A DNA stretch of 64,000 nucleotides from Nitratidesulfovibrio oxamicus (GTDB lineage: Bacteria > Desulfobacterota > Desulfovibrionia > Desulfovibrionales > Desulfovibrionaceae): the NCBI RefSeq assembly GCF_015731765.1, contig NZ_VRYY01000111.1, positions 1 through 64,000 of the forward strand, read 5' to 3'. The notes under the pieces were generated by a model. That model was given only the letters and a program-made list of their open reading frames with translations, had not been told where the DNA came from and made no database searches. The position numbers and the translations under genes are program-made. How positions within the stretch are numbered: the first letter of the stretch is position 1; each line of letters starts with the position of its first letter. This document shows positions 8,805 through 17,059 of the stretch, piece after piece.

Positions 8805-8833
8805 GCCCTGATACCCTGTGTGCCAGGGCTTTT
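8805..8833 (+). promoter_or_regulatory. Leader hairpin before ERF gene, module A
   Basis: GCCCTG pairs with CAGGGC around the loop and is followed by TTTT, directly before the AAGGAG of the ERF gene. The same structure is found before the module B copy (55623-55652), with the same spacing. It may be an attenuator or the terminator of an upstream transcript. Confidence 0.55.
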
Positions 8834-8852
8834 CATTTTCCAAGGAGACGCC

Positions 8853-9566
8853 ATGGACAGCCTTCAGTACACCTCTCCTGAGGTCACCGACCTCGCCAAG
8901 GCCCTCATTGCCGTTCAGCACACCCTGCAACCGGCCATCAAGGACCGTGAGAACCCGTTCGCCAAATCCCGCTATGCAACTCTCAACTCCGTCATGGACT
9001 CCTGCCGGGATGCGCTGCTGGCCAACGGCATCTGGGTGGCCCAATACCCGGTTCCGGCCGAAACCGGACACCTCGGCCTCGTCACCAAACTCACGCACGC
9101 GGAATCCGGCCAGTGGCAGTCGTCGCTGCTGGTCATGCCCCTGCCCAAAACCGATCCGCAGGGGTACGGCAGCGCCATGACCTACGCCCGCCGGTACTCC
9201 CTTTCGGCCATGCTCGGCCTGGTGACGGAAGACGATGACGACGGGGAGGCCGCATCCCGCGACAGGCCCGCACGGCAGAGAACGCCTCGCCAGCCACGGC
9301 CTCAGCAGCCTGCTGCCGCACCTGCGCAGCAACCGCCCCAACCTCCGACGACTCAACAGCCCAAGCCCGCAGAAACAGCACATCCAGCCCTGGCGTCACT
9401 GCCACGGCTGGATGGAGTCAGCTACACGACGGCCACCGCCCAGGATGGCCGTCTTTGCATTCTGGCGTCGGGCAGCACGTCTGCCCGCAAGCAACTGCTC
9501 TCGGCTGCCGGGTTCAAATGGAACGCCGAGCGCAAGGTCTGGTGGCGGTACGCCGAGACCGCCTGA
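8853..9566 (+). CDS. ERF-family single-strand annealing protein (module A)
   Basis: A 237-residue recombinase of the ERF family, which anneals complementary single strands in phages and integrative elements. The start at 8853 has CAAGGAGACG upstream. Residues 1-135 hold the ERF core: DRENPFAKSRYATLNSVMD near residue 30 and GSAMTYARRYSLSAMLGL near residue 105, followed by an acidic EDDDDGE stretch. A Pro/Gln/Ala linker follows. A small C-terminal domain contains GFKWNAERKVWWRYA. It is the first gene of a module repeated at 55671-61540. It probably works with the Cas4-like nuclease encoded next. Confidence 0.9.
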   Translation: MDSLQYTSPEVTDLAKALIAVQHTLQPAIKDRENPFAKSRYATLNSVMDSCRDALLANGIWVAQYPVPAETGHLGLVTKLTHAESGQWQSSLLVMPLPKTDPQGYGSAMTYARRYSLSAMLGLVTEDDDDGEAASRDRPARQRTPRQPRPQQPAAAPAQQPPQPPTTQQPKPAETAHPALASLPRLDGVSYTTATAQDGRLCILASGSTSARKQLLSAAGFKWNAERKVWWRYAETA

Positions 9567-9635
9567 TCCACACACCACGCCAAGGGCGGGGATTCCCCCG
9601 CCATGGGGGAGCCTCGCCCATTCGATGGAGCCCCC

Positions 9636-10892
9636 ATGACAGACACCTCGCAATCCCCCATGCCTCCGGCACTGGCGGCCCCTCTCTCCCTCCTCGCCGA
9701 ATCCCTGCTCGCACACGGAGTCCACACCACGCAGTCCCAACTGGGCGACCGCAACACCTACGTCGGCATGTCCGACATCGGCGCCGCAACGGAATGCCTG
9801 CGCTCGGCGGTTGCCCGCAAGTTGGCGTCGCCGGGCACGCAGCCCCACATCATCCCGCCTCAGCATGTCGATTCCATCCTGAAGCGGCATCTCCCCTTGC
9901 ACCGAGGCCACTGGCAGGAGGCTGGGATCACCGACGCCCTCACAAAAAGCGGCCACCGACTCATCCCGCAACTGGAAATCAGCGCTTCCTTCCACGGCGT
10001 GCCCATCAAGGCCCACCTCGACATCACCCTCATCCACGAAGCCTCGACACCCGTCATCCGGGTGCTGGAACTCAAGAGCAACGGGCACCTGCCCGAAACC
10101 CTCTACACCTCCAACGAGGTGCAACTCTACGGGCAGATTGGCCTGCTGGAGAGGACCTGGCATCGCCCCTGCTGCTCGCTGCGTGACGAAGACGGCCAAC
10201 CGGTCTTCACCCGCAAGACCTTCCCGGAGGCGGCCCGTCTGCTCTTCGGCATCGACCTGCCAGGCACACCGGAAGGCGTGACCATTGAAGGCTGGGTGCT
10301 TTCCGTGTCCATGGCCGACGCCAAGGCCTTCGGGCCGTACACGCCCAACCGGGCCATGCTCGGCATCTGCTGCAACACGGCCGCCGACCTCTGGCAGGCC
10401 GTCAGCGCCGTCAAGGCAGGACAGTTGACGCTTGACGACCTCCCGTACTGCCAGGGGTTCCATCCCCTGTGCGACTGGTGCGATGCCAACGCCACCTGTC
10501 CCAAGTTCCGACCCATGCGGGTTGACGGCATACCCGTGGACCTCGGACCCGCCCACGCGGCGGACCTCGACCATCTCGCCAGCCTGAAGGAGCGCAAACT
10601 CGCCATCGAGGGCGATATCGCAGCGATTGAAGGACGCATCCGCACCGCATTCCAGCGCATCGCGGCGGTAAGCGACAGCATGGCCCGGGACTGGATAACC
10701 GCAGGCAGGCACCGCTTTCGGGTGGCATCCATGCCCGGCAGACAGACCATCGACCAGGCGGCCTTGCAGGAAGAACTGCAAGCCCTGACCGGCGATCCCC
10801 AAACGGTGACAGACATTCTGGAGCGGGCCCGCAAGACCGGCCAGCCTCATGAACGGCTGTTCATCAGCCCCATCAACGAAAAAGGAGAATGA
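9636..10892 (+). CDS. Cas4/RecB-like PD-(D/E)XK nuclease (module A)
   Basis: A 418-residue protein. The start at 9636 follows GATGGAG. A RecB-type nuclease core is visible: His92, Asp129 in AHLDITL, Glu145-x-Lys147 in VLELKSNG and a QLYGQIGL helix near 163. Cysteines at 54, 279, 282 and 288 (CDWCDANATCP) could ligate an iron-sulfur cluster as in Cas4. A helical C-terminal extension covers about 300-418 (LKERKLAIEGDIAAIEGRIR). Paired with an annealing protein, it probably resects DNA ends for recombination. The stop lies two bases before the next start. Confidence 0.88.
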   Translation: MTDTSQSPMPPALAAPLSLLAESLLAHGVHTTQSQLGDRNTYVGMSDIGAATECLRSAVARKLASPGTQPHIIPPQHVDSILKRHLPLHRGHWQEAGITDALTKSGHRLIPQLEISASFHGVPIKAHLDITLIHEASTPVIRVLELKSNGHLPETLYTSNEVQLYGQIGLLERTWHRPCCSLRDEDGQPVFTRKTFPEAARLLFGIDLPGTPEGVTIEGWVLSVSMADAKAFGPYTPNRAMLGICCNTAADLWQAVSAVKAGQLTLDDLPYCQGFHPLCDWCDANATCPKFRPMRVDGIPVDLGPAHAADLDHLASLKERKLAIEGDIAAIEGRIRTAFQRIAAVSDSMARDWITAGRHRFRVASMPGRQTIDQAALQEELQALTGDPQTVTDILERARKTGQPHERLFISPINEKGE

Positions 10893-10894
10893 CC

Positions 10895-11254
10895 ATGGGA
10901 TACTACAGCGAAGTCGCCCTGTGCCTGTCCGACAACGGGCGGGCACGGCTTGATGCGGCGATGCACGAGGCGAGGCAGCATGCCACGAATCCCGGCGACA
11001 TTGAATTGTTCCTGCAAAACGGACTCAGGCAGGACGCGCCGGACTCCGAGGGCGTGCTGTACTACTGGGAAGGCGTCAAATGGTACGCGGACTTCGAGGA
11101 GGTACGGCTCATCACCGACGTCATGGATGAACTTGACGTTGACGACTACCTCTTCCTGCGCATCGGCGAGGACGTTGACGATGCCGAGATTCTCGGCGGC
11201 TGGTGGGACAATCCCTTCGACGCACGCCTGTTCCGAACCATCGACTTCGGCTAG
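10895..11254 (+). CDS. Small acidic protein of unknown function (module A)
   Basis: A 119-residue protein. The ATG at 10895 is preferred over one at 10889 because AAAGGAG is then seven bases away. It is rich in Asp and Glu, with YYWEGVKWYADFEEVR and DELDVDDYLFLRIGED near the C-terminal half. The module B copy (57711) differs at only a few residues. No family was recognised. It is the last gene before a slot that holds a toxin-antitoxin pair here. Confidence 0.85.
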   Translation: MGYYSEVALCLSDNGRARLDAAMHEARQHATNPGDIELFLQNGLRQDAPDSEGVLYYWEGVKWYADFEEVRLITDVMDELDVDDYLFLRIGEDVDDAEILGGWWDNPFDARLFRTIDFG

Positions 11255-11556
11255 GGGGCGTCAGAGTTATCCGGTCCCGGCCAATCCTTGCGCTCATGGA
11301 GCACCCTGACCACGACCACTCGCGCCTCTTCGACCAAGTAGACAAGGAGGTAAGGGCTCCGCCTCACCACGAGTTCGCGGGTACCCGCTACTCGCCCCAC
11401 GCGGCCAGCAAGGGGGTACGGCGAGAGCAATTCAGCGGACGCGAAGATGCGTCGGACCATGCCTTCGGCCAGCCCGGCATCCTCCTGGCGCAACCACATG
11501 GCAATCTCCGCAAGATCGTCCAGCGCCGGGAGCGACCATTCGATGACACTGCTCAT
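11251..11556 (-). CDS. ParE/RelE-type toxin
   Basis: A 101-residue protein of the ParE/RelE fold: IEWSLPALDDLAEIAMWLR at the N-terminus, TRELVVRRSPYLLVYLVEE in the centre and VVVVRVLHERKDWP at the C-terminus, all typical. Family members poison gyrase (ParE) or cut mRNA on ribosomes (RelE); which applies is not decidable here. Its start overlaps the stop of the RHH antitoxin gene by four bases. It sits antisense between two module genes, overlapping the 119-residue gene's end by four bases. Confidence 0.92.
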   Translation of the reverse strand: MSSVIEWSLPALDDLAEIAMWLRQEDAGLAEGMVRRIFASAELLSPYPLAGRVGRVAGTRELVVRRSPYLLVYLVEEARVVVVRVLHERKDWPGPDNSDAP

Positions 11557-11795
11557 TCCAGTGTAATGCCCAGGGCGCGCATGCGGTCTTTGGCTTCGTC
11601 ATGGCTCACCACGCGCCCTTCGCGAACGGCATCCAATCCCTGCCTCACCTTGAGACGAAACCAAGCATCATAGGCAAGGAACTGCTCGACGGCTTCCTTG
11701 ATGACTGCGGCGCGCGTGCTGTCCGTGGCCGCAGCGATCTCGTCCAGCCGGACGACGGTATCCTGATCGAAACGAATGGTGGTGGGATGCTGCAT
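11553..11795 (-). CDS. RHH (CopG/ParD-like) antitoxin
   Basis: An 80-residue ribbon-helix-helix protein (HPTTIRFDQDTVVRLDEIAA), partner of the ParE-type toxin that follows. The start at 11795 is set by GGAGGG seven bases upstream; a longer frame to 11816 lacks a ribosome site. The C-terminal tail (SHDEAKDRMRALGITLE) would wrap the toxin. Such antitoxins usually repress their own operon. A close relative without its toxin lies in module B (58127-58369). Confidence 0.9.
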   Translation of the reverse strand: MQHPTTIRFDQDTVVRLDEIAAATDSTRAAVIKEAVEQFLAYDAWFRLKVRQGLDAVREGRVVSHDEAKDRMRALGITLE

Positions 11796-11888
11796 GGGAT
11801 GACCCTCCGTAGTCATTTATGACTACATCCGTTAGCAGCAAACGTCAACCGCCACCACCTCTTCTCGCCATTATCAAAGGAGCACCCC

Positions 11889-12866
11889 ATGCCCTATACC
11901 GATTCGGGCCTGCACGCGTTGCAGCCCGTCGATCTCGACGCTGGCGCCGTGTTCAGCGGCACCCCGTCGGGTCGCATGATCAAGGGCTACCGCCAGCCCT
12001 CGGCGTATACCCCCAAGGCCGACCCCGACTACATCTTCCACGAAACCACACGGGACATCGTGGTCTGGCTGATGACCGCCTCCGATCCGCTCTACGTGTT
12101 CGGCCCCACCGGCAGCGGGAAGTCCAGCGCCATCCGGCAACTGGCCGCCCGGCTCAACTACCCGGTCTTCGAGGTCACCGGGCACGCCAGGCTGGAGTTC
12201 CCGGACCTGGTGGGACACCTTTCCGTGCATCAGGGTTCCATGGAGTTCCAGTACGGACCGCTGGCGCTGGCCATGAAGCACGGGGGAATCCTGCTCCTCA
12301 ACGAGTTGGATTTACTGGAACCAGCCACGGCCACGGGCCTCAACGGCATCCTCGATGGCCAGCCCCTGTGCATCCCGGAGAACGGCGGTGAACTGGTCAC
12401 GCCGCACCCCATGTTCCGGTTCGCGGCCACGGCCAACACCAACGGCGGTTCCGACGAAACGGGCCTCTACCAGGGCACCCTGCGCCAGAACCTTGCCTTC
12501 CTAGACCGATTCTGGCTGTGCGAGATGGGCTACCCCGAACCCGCAGCGGAAGAACGGCTGCTGGAGCGTATCGCACCGCAACTCCCTGCACCCCTGCGGC
12601 GCACCATGATCGACTACGCCAACGAGATCCGGCGTCTGTTCATGGGCGAATCGGGCACGGCACATGGCGCCTCCATCGAGGTGACCTTCTCCACCCGCAC
12701 CCTGATCCGCTGGGCCGACCTGACCCAGCGGTTCCAGCCACTGGCCCGACAGGGCATCCAGCCCGTGGCCTACGCCCTCGACCGGACACTCGGCTTCAAG
12801 GCTACGCGGGAAACCCGAACGCTACTCCACGAAATCGCCCAGCGCATGTTCCCCACGGGGGAGTGA
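11889..12866 (+). CDS. CobS/MoxR-like AAA+ ATPase (module A)
   Basis: A 325-residue AAA+ protein. Walker A GPTGSGKSS is at residues 72-80, Walker B ILLLNELD at 134-141, and a sensor-like FAATANTN follows at about 178-185. The layout matches CobS/MoxR-type ATPases found beside VWA proteins and in SXT/R391-like mobile elements. It probably acts as a chaperone-like motor on a partner bound by the VWA protein encoded downstream. AAAGGAG precedes the ATG. Its stop overlaps the GTG of the WGR gene by four bases, so the two are translationally coupled. Confidence 0.9.
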   Translation: MPYTDSGLHALQPVDLDAGAVFSGTPSGRMIKGYRQPSAYTPKADPDYIFHETTRDIVVWLMTASDPLYVFGPTGSGKSSAIRQLAARLNYPVFEVTGHARLEFPDLVGHLSVHQGSMEFQYGPLALAMKHGGILLLNELDLLEPATATGLNGILDGQPLCIPENGGELVTPHPMFRFAATANTNGGSDETGLYQGTLRQNLAFLDRFWLCEMGYPEPAAEERLLERIAPQLPAPLRRTMIDYANEIRRLFMGESGTAHGASIEVTFSTRTLIRWADLTQRFQPLARQGIQPVAYALDRTLGFKATRETRTLLHEIAQRMFPTGE

Positions 12867-13267
12867 ACGGGGACGCCGCTACCGCGCCGAACTCGTCCGC
12901 TGCGGACACCCCCGGCAAGGATGCCGCGTCTCCCCGAATCCCGGGCAATACCGGCCTGGTGCTCCAGTTCATGGATTCCCTGCTCACCCGTCAGTCTCTT
13001 GATCCCGCCTTCTTCGCCTCCCTCCCTGCGCCTCCCTGGCTGCGCCTCGAAAAGGACACGCCTTCGGGCGGCAAGTTCTGGTCCTGCACCATCCAGGAGC
13101 ACGGCATCGACCTCCACTGGGGCAAGCTCAATACGCAAGGGCAACGGCTCGCACTAGCCATCACCCGGTGCAACCGAGGCAACCCCATCCGCGAGGCGCG
13201 GTCACGCACCCTTGGCAAACTCAAGGAAGGCTACCGGCTCGCCTCGTCATACGGCCCCCTCCCGTAA
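12863..13267 (+). CDS. WGR-domain protein (module A)
   Basis: A 134-residue protein beginning with GTG in a GTGA overlap with the ATPase stop. The C-terminal 75 residues form a WGR-like domain: GGKFWSCTIQEHGIDLHWGK, then a basic stretch and TLGKLKEGYRL. WGR domains bind nucleic acid ends or mediate protein contacts in PARP-like and mobile-element proteins. The N-terminal 55 residues are probably a flexible linker and a helix. The module B copy (59701) is nearly identical. The function in this module is not known. Confidence 0.8.
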   Translation: MNGDAATAPNSSAADTPGKDAASPRIPGNTGLVLQFMDSLLTRQSLDPAFFASLPAPPWLRLEKDTPSGGKFWSCTIQEHGIDLHWGKLNTQGQRLALAITRCNRGNPIREARSRTLGKLKEGYRLASSYGPLP

Positions 13268-13343
13268 CCGCGATTTCCCTCCCGACGATTCCGCATTCTG
13301 GAACGACCTCGACCTACACAGCACCCACGAGGAGCACACACTC

Positions 13344-13631
13344 ATGAAAGCGACATCCGCCATGCGCATCTTTCCCTTCTCCCGCAGCATCCACCTCGTT
13401 CGGGATATCCACACCAACGGCGTCCGCCACCACTGGAAGGCGGAAGCGGAACTCTACCTCCTCAAGGTCAGCACCTGGACCGGGGATGACGAAGAACCCC
13501 ATCCCTCGCGGGTCACGGTCCATACCATCGGGTGGGGCCGGTGCCTCGACGAGGACCCGGTACAGGAGATGTGGCGACAGGCCGCGGAGAAGATCGAAAA
13601 GGACCACTACCACTTCCACAACGGAATATAG
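13344..13631 (+). CDS. Small protein of unknown function (module A)
   Basis: A 95-residue protein starting at 13344, with GAGGAG about nine bases upstream. It contains FSRSIHLVRDIHTNGVRHHW, a central strand-rich part and a C-terminal helix ending EKIEKDHYHFHNGI. The paralogue in module B (60182) differs at very few positions. No family was recognised. A terminator-like hairpin follows directly. Confidence 0.8.
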   Translation: MKATSAMRIFPFSRSIHLVRDIHTNGVRHHWKAEAELYLLKVSTWTGDDEEPHPSRVTVHTIGWGRCLDEDPVQEMWRQAAEKIEKDHYHFHNGI

Positions 13632-13632
13632 G

Positions 13633-13663
13633 ACGCCCCTCCCCCGAGGGGCGTTCCGCTTTT
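13633..13663 (+). terminator. Terminator-like hairpin inside module A
   Basis: The stem ACGCCCCT pairs with AGGGGCGT, followed by TCCGCTTTT. It sits between the 95-residue gene and the DUF3150 gene. An equivalent with a longer stem is in module B at 60468-60501. It could limit read-through into the DUF3150 gene. Confidence 0.7.
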
Positions 13664-13676
13664 ATGGAGCACGCAC

Positions 13677-14702
13677 ATGAACGACACCATCCTGAACTGC
13701 CTCATGGCCATCAACCTCGACGTGAACATCTGGACCGCCCGCCGCAAGCTGACCCCGGCGGACTTCGGCGGCGCGGACCTGCCGCCGGAGGAGCTTGCCT
13801 CGCTCGGCAGCAAGCGCATCTGCGATCCCGAGGAACTGAAGATATTCGGCACGCTGAAGGCGCGCGCGGTGAACCTGCTCGACCGCCACGGCGTCCGCTT
13901 TCTGGGCGGTTGGGGCATTCCGGAGGAAAAAGCCCCCGTCCTTGTGGAAGAACTCGACCGCATTCGTGACGAATTCCTGGCCGCCAGGGATACCTTCCTC
14001 ACCCGGTACGATGACGCCGTTCGGGACTGGATTGCCCGGCACGGCGAGTGGGAACGCATCATCGCCGACTCCACCGTCAGCGCGGACTACGTGCGCAGCC
14101 GCATGGGCTTTCGTTGGCAGGTATACCGCATCGTGCCGCCCGCGCCGGGCGATGTGGAGCCGGTGGGCCAGGGGCTTGCGGAAGAGGTGCGCGGGCTTGG
14201 CCAGACCCTGTTCGACGAGGTGGCCAAAGCCGCCACCGAGGCCTGGCACAAGTGCTATGCGGGCCGCAGCGAAGTGACCCACAAGGTGCTGTCCCCCTTG
14301 CGGACCATCCACCAGAAGCTGGCCGGACTCACCTTCGTGGAACCGAGAGTGGCCCCGGTGGCCGACCTCATCGGCACGGCCTTCGCCAACCTGCCCAAGC
14401 GGGGCAGGATACAAGGGGCGCACCTGCTCATGCTGCAAGGGCTGGTGGCCTTGCTGCGCGATCCGTCCGCGCTCATGGAGCACGGTCAGCGGATCATCGA
14501 GGGGCACCGCCCGTCCGATCTGCTGGATGCTCTACTGCGGCAGGATGGGAGCATGGAGAATGGACGGATAGCGTCCGCAGACGAACCCGAAGAAGGAGAG
14601 GACGACATGCCCGACCTTGGGGACGATCTTGCGCTGGACGCCATTCCCCACGAGGTCATGTCCGATCTGCAACCCGTGCTGCCAAATTGTGGGCTGTGGT
14701 AG
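13677..14702 (+). CDS. DUF3150-family protein (module A)
   Basis: A 341-residue protein opening NCLMAINLDVNIWTARRKLT, the signature of DUF3150, a family encoded next to CobS-like ATPases and VWA proteins on mobile elements. It is mostly helical, with an acidic Asp/Glu-rich C-terminal tail (EEGEDDMPDLGDD). It is cytoplasmic and has no known enzymatic motif. TGGAGC precedes the ATG. The paralogue in module B is almost identical up to the final codon, after which the two modules diverge at once. Confidence 0.88.
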   Translation: MNDTILNCLMAINLDVNIWTARRKLTPADFGGADLPPEELASLGSKRICDPEELKIFGTLKARAVNLLDRHGVRFLGGWGIPEEKAPVLVEELDRIRDEFLAARDTFLTRYDDAVRDWIARHGEWERIIADSTVSADYVRSRMGFRWQVYRIVPPAPGDVEPVGQGLAEEVRGLGQTLFDEVAKAATEAWHKCYAGRSEVTHKVLSPLRTIHQKLAGLTFVEPRVAPVADLIGTAFANLPKRGRIQGAHLLMLQGLVALLRDPSALMEHGQRIIEGHRPSDLLDALLRQDGSMENGRIASADEPEEGEDDMPDLGDDLALDAIPHEVMSDLQPVLPNCGLW

Positions 14703-14778
14703 GGCTTACCTTCCCCCATCCATTGGCGCTACTACCGGGCGGACCGGCCACTACGGGCTGCCCCTGCTGGAGGACAAC

Positions 14779-16371
14779 ATGCTGGACACACGCGCCGTGA
14801 TGCGCTCGCTGCCGCTGGTGGCGAGCGTGCTCGGCAGGAAATACGGCGTCACCGTGACCATCGGGGGCACAGAGGCGTACACGGACGGTAGCGCGATCCA
14901 TCTCCCCGCCCTGCCAGTGGGCGTGCCCGACACCTTCCTCGCACTGGCCCGAGGCTACATCGACCATGAGGCCGCCCACCTGCGGGATACTGACTTCGCA
15001 GCCTTGAAGGCCGCGAAGCTTACCCCGCTTGAGCACCATGTGTGGAACATCATCGAGGACTGGAGGGTTGAAAACCGGCTGGTTGCCTCGTTCCCCGGCT
15101 GCCGGGGCAACTTCGACTGGCTCATCGAACACTTCTTCGGCGGCAAGGTTACAGCGACAACGGACGATCCCGCAGTGCTGTTCCTGAACTGGCTGTTGCT
15201 CACCGTCAGAGCATGGGACGTCCCGGCCATCGGAAAACGGCGCGACATCATCGCGGCCCGTCTCAACAAAGTATGTCCGGGCCTGCTTACTCGCATGGCC
15301 TGTGTTGTCGAAGCAGTACGCACCTCGTGCGCATCCACTACCGAGGCCATTGCCCATGCGCGGGCCATCGTCGCTGAACTGGGCAAGGCCACGGAAACGC
15401 CGCAGCCCGCGTCAGGTACGAATCAGGACGCCAGCCAGGCTGGGGGCGACCCGGATGGTACCGGTAACGGCAACCAGCCCACGGCATCACCGTGGGAACG
15501 GATACGAAACCTGCTGCATGCCCAGGAGGACGAGCTTCCGCAGGAATTCGGTGCAATCCTTGGTGAGGCCCTGAAGCGTGAGGCACCCGCCAGCGACGGA
15601 TTGCCCGTGAACGTGGCCACCGTCACCCACAAGGTAAGCTGGGACTTGCACCCCGACGACATCGCCGAGGCCAAACGGGCATCGACGGCCCTGCGGACGC
15701 GGCTCCATGGCCTATTACAGGCTGCGACCATCAGCCGGACCCACGGGGCACGAAGCGGGAAGCTCGACCCGCGCAGACTCCACCGCATCGCCACGGATGA
15801 CGCCCGCGTCTTCATGCGCAAGGGAACGCGCGTCGGCATCAACACAGCCGTACATCTGCTCCTCGACTGCTCCGGGTCCATGACCCCGAACATCCGGCTG
15901 GCCAGCACGGCCTGTCACGCCGTGGCTTCGGCCCTTGAGACCGTGGGCATCAACGTGGCCATCACCGCCTTTCCGGCCAGCCATGACCCGGCGTCGACGG
16001 AACAGAAAACCGTGGGCCGCCTGGTGCGGCACGGACAGCGGGTACATCCGGGACTGAAGGTGGCAGCCGTGGGGACCACCCCACTGGCCGAGTCCCTGTG
16101 GTGGGTGATGCAGGAAATGCTGCCCCTGCGTGAGGCCCGCAAGCTCATCCTGCTGCTGACCGATGGCGATCCTGATACGCCGACATGCGCCCTGGAAGCC
16201 ATCCGGCACGCCGAACGGCTGGGGTTCGAGGTCTACGCCATCGGCATCGGCGCGGTGAACATCCTGCAGCACCTGCCGGGACGGCACCGGACGATCAACA
16301 CCATGGCCGAACTTGCCCCGGCGATGTTCGGCCTGCTGCAGGGCGCGCTGGTCGGAAGGCGCGCGACATGA
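14779..16371 (+). CDS. VWA-domain protein with metallopeptidase-like N-terminus (CobT-like)
   Basis: A 530-residue protein. The start at 14779 has TGGAGGA upstream. Residues 63-67 are HEAAH, an HExxH zinc motif, with NIIEDWRVE at 90-98 as in VWA-associated metallopeptidases. The middle is low-complexity. A VWA domain follows with a full metal-ion adhesion site: DCSGS at about 363, TTPL at about 433 and TDGD at about 460. It is the expected partner of the CobS-like ATPase, resembling the CobS/CobT cobaltochelatase and MoxR-VWA pairs, but no cobalamin genes are near. It has no counterpart in module B. Confidence 0.87.
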   Translation: MLDTRAVMRSLPLVASVLGRKYGVTVTIGGTEAYTDGSAIHLPALPVGVPDTFLALARGYIDHEAAHLRDTDFAALKAAKLTPLEHHVWNIIEDWRVENRLVASFPGCRGNFDWLIEHFFGGKVTATTDDPAVLFLNWLLLTVRAWDVPAIGKRRDIIAARLNKVCPGLLTRMACVVEAVRTSCASTTEAIAHARAIVAELGKATETPQPASGTNQDASQAGGDPDGTGNGNQPTASPWERIRNLLHAQEDELPQEFGAILGEALKREAPASDGLPVNVATVTHKVSWDLHPDDIAEAKRASTALRTRLHGLLQAATISRTHGARSGKLDPRRLHRIATDDARVFMRKGTRVGINTAVHLLLDCSGSMTPNIRLASTACHAVASALETVGINVAITAFPASHDPASTEQKTVGRLVRHGQRVHPGLKVAAVGTTPLAESLWWVMQEMLPLREARKLILLLTDGDPDTPTCALEAIRHAERLGFEVYAIGIGAVNILQHLPGRHRTINTMAELAPAMFGLLQGALVGRRAT

Positions 16372-16456
16372 TGCAACTACGAAAAACACCGGCAACGAAC
16401 AACGGGGAGGCACCACGCCTCCCCTTTCTCTTTCAACACCCCGACAAGGAGGTCGT

Positions 16457-16576
16457 ATGCGTTGGATGTACCTGTGCCGGTTCTGGCCGTGGAAGAGGTG
16501 CCTTCTGCCGCCTACGGAATGCGTCCTCTTTGCGGACTGTCCGAAGGTCCGCATCCCAAGGAGGATAAAGATATGA
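16457..16576 (+). CDS. Small Cys-rich protein
   Basis: A 39-residue frame with a strong AAGGAGG six bases before the ATG. It contains YLCRFWPWKRCLLPPTECV and a fourth Cys in FADCPKV, so a small metal-binding or disulfide fold is possible. Its stop overlaps the next ATG by three bases. No relative was recognised. Confidence 0.55.
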   Translation: MRWMYLCRFWPWKRCLLPPTECVLFADCPKVRIPRRIKI

Positions 16577-16644
16577 ACTGGGGATCAATCCTCGCCATCG
16601 CCATCGCGGTACTTAACATCGTCAAGGAGAGCATCGATGACTGA
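16573..16644 (+). CDS. Very short hydrophobic peptide
   Basis: A 23-residue frame (NWGSILAIAIAVLNIVKESI) in an ATGA overlap with the previous gene and with AAGGAGG upstream. It would form one membrane helix. Its coupling to both neighbours argues that it is translated. Confidence 0.45.
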   Translation: MNWGSILAIAIAVLNIVKESIDD

Positions 16645-16819
16645 CCACGAACCCGAGGACGAGGGAATGAACAGGGCCTGGGTGTTTCTTGGCGGCTGCC
16701 TAGCCGGTGTCGCTGGCGTGTTCGCTGCTGCCATATTGTCGGAGACAGGCACCACGAAAACGAACGATTGCGAGGAAGAACCGTTGGCGCTGCCTGAGGG
16801 CCGTCCCCAAGAGGAGTAG
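16637..16819 (+). CDS. Small membrane protein
   Basis: A 60-residue protein overlapping the previous frame by eight bases, with AAGGAGAG upstream. An acidic N-terminus is followed by one transmembrane segment (FLGGCLAGVAGVFAAAIL) and a Glu-rich tail. No family was recognised. It is part of a chain of coupled small ORFs at the end of module A. Confidence 0.55.
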   Translation: MTDHEPEDEGMNRAWVFLGGCLAGVAGVFAAAILSETGTTKTNDCEEEPLALPEGRPQEE

Positions 16820-16822
16820 TCC

Positions 16823-16903
16823 ATGAAGGGGGGAGACTATCATCCCCCCCACAACGGAGTAGGGGGAACGCCACAGGCGCACACCCCCACCCGGACGCAC
16901 TAG
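16823..16903 (+). CDS. Possible 26-residue ORF
   Basis: A frame with GAGGAG seven bases upstream of ATG that encodes a His/Pro/Gly-rich peptide. The same bases can form a G6/C6 hairpin (16828-16849). It may be non-coding, with the hairpin being the real feature. Confidence 0.25.
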   Translation: MKGGDYHPPHNGVGGTPQAHTPTRTH

Positions 16904-17059
16904 CCCACCATGCTGACATTACTATTTTTTTCTTTTTAGCCCTCAATTTTTCACCGATTTGCGGTGTATAACCACCGAATCACCGGTGCATTTCGCGGCA
17001 CAACCCCGGCACATCACGATAAAAGCACCGCGCATGGCCGGGCATTCCCGAAAAAGGAA

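Noticed and set aside
9396-10946. 516-codon minus-strand frame opposite the nuclease gene
   Set aside because: It is an antisense shadow caused by high GC. It has no ribosome site and no family motifs, and the plus-strand nuclease in this place is conserved in module B.
11889-16371. Cobaltochelatase (cobalamin synthesis) genes
   Set aside because: The ATPase and VWA proteins resemble CobS and CobT, but there is no CobN or other cobalamin gene and the neighbours are recombination genes.
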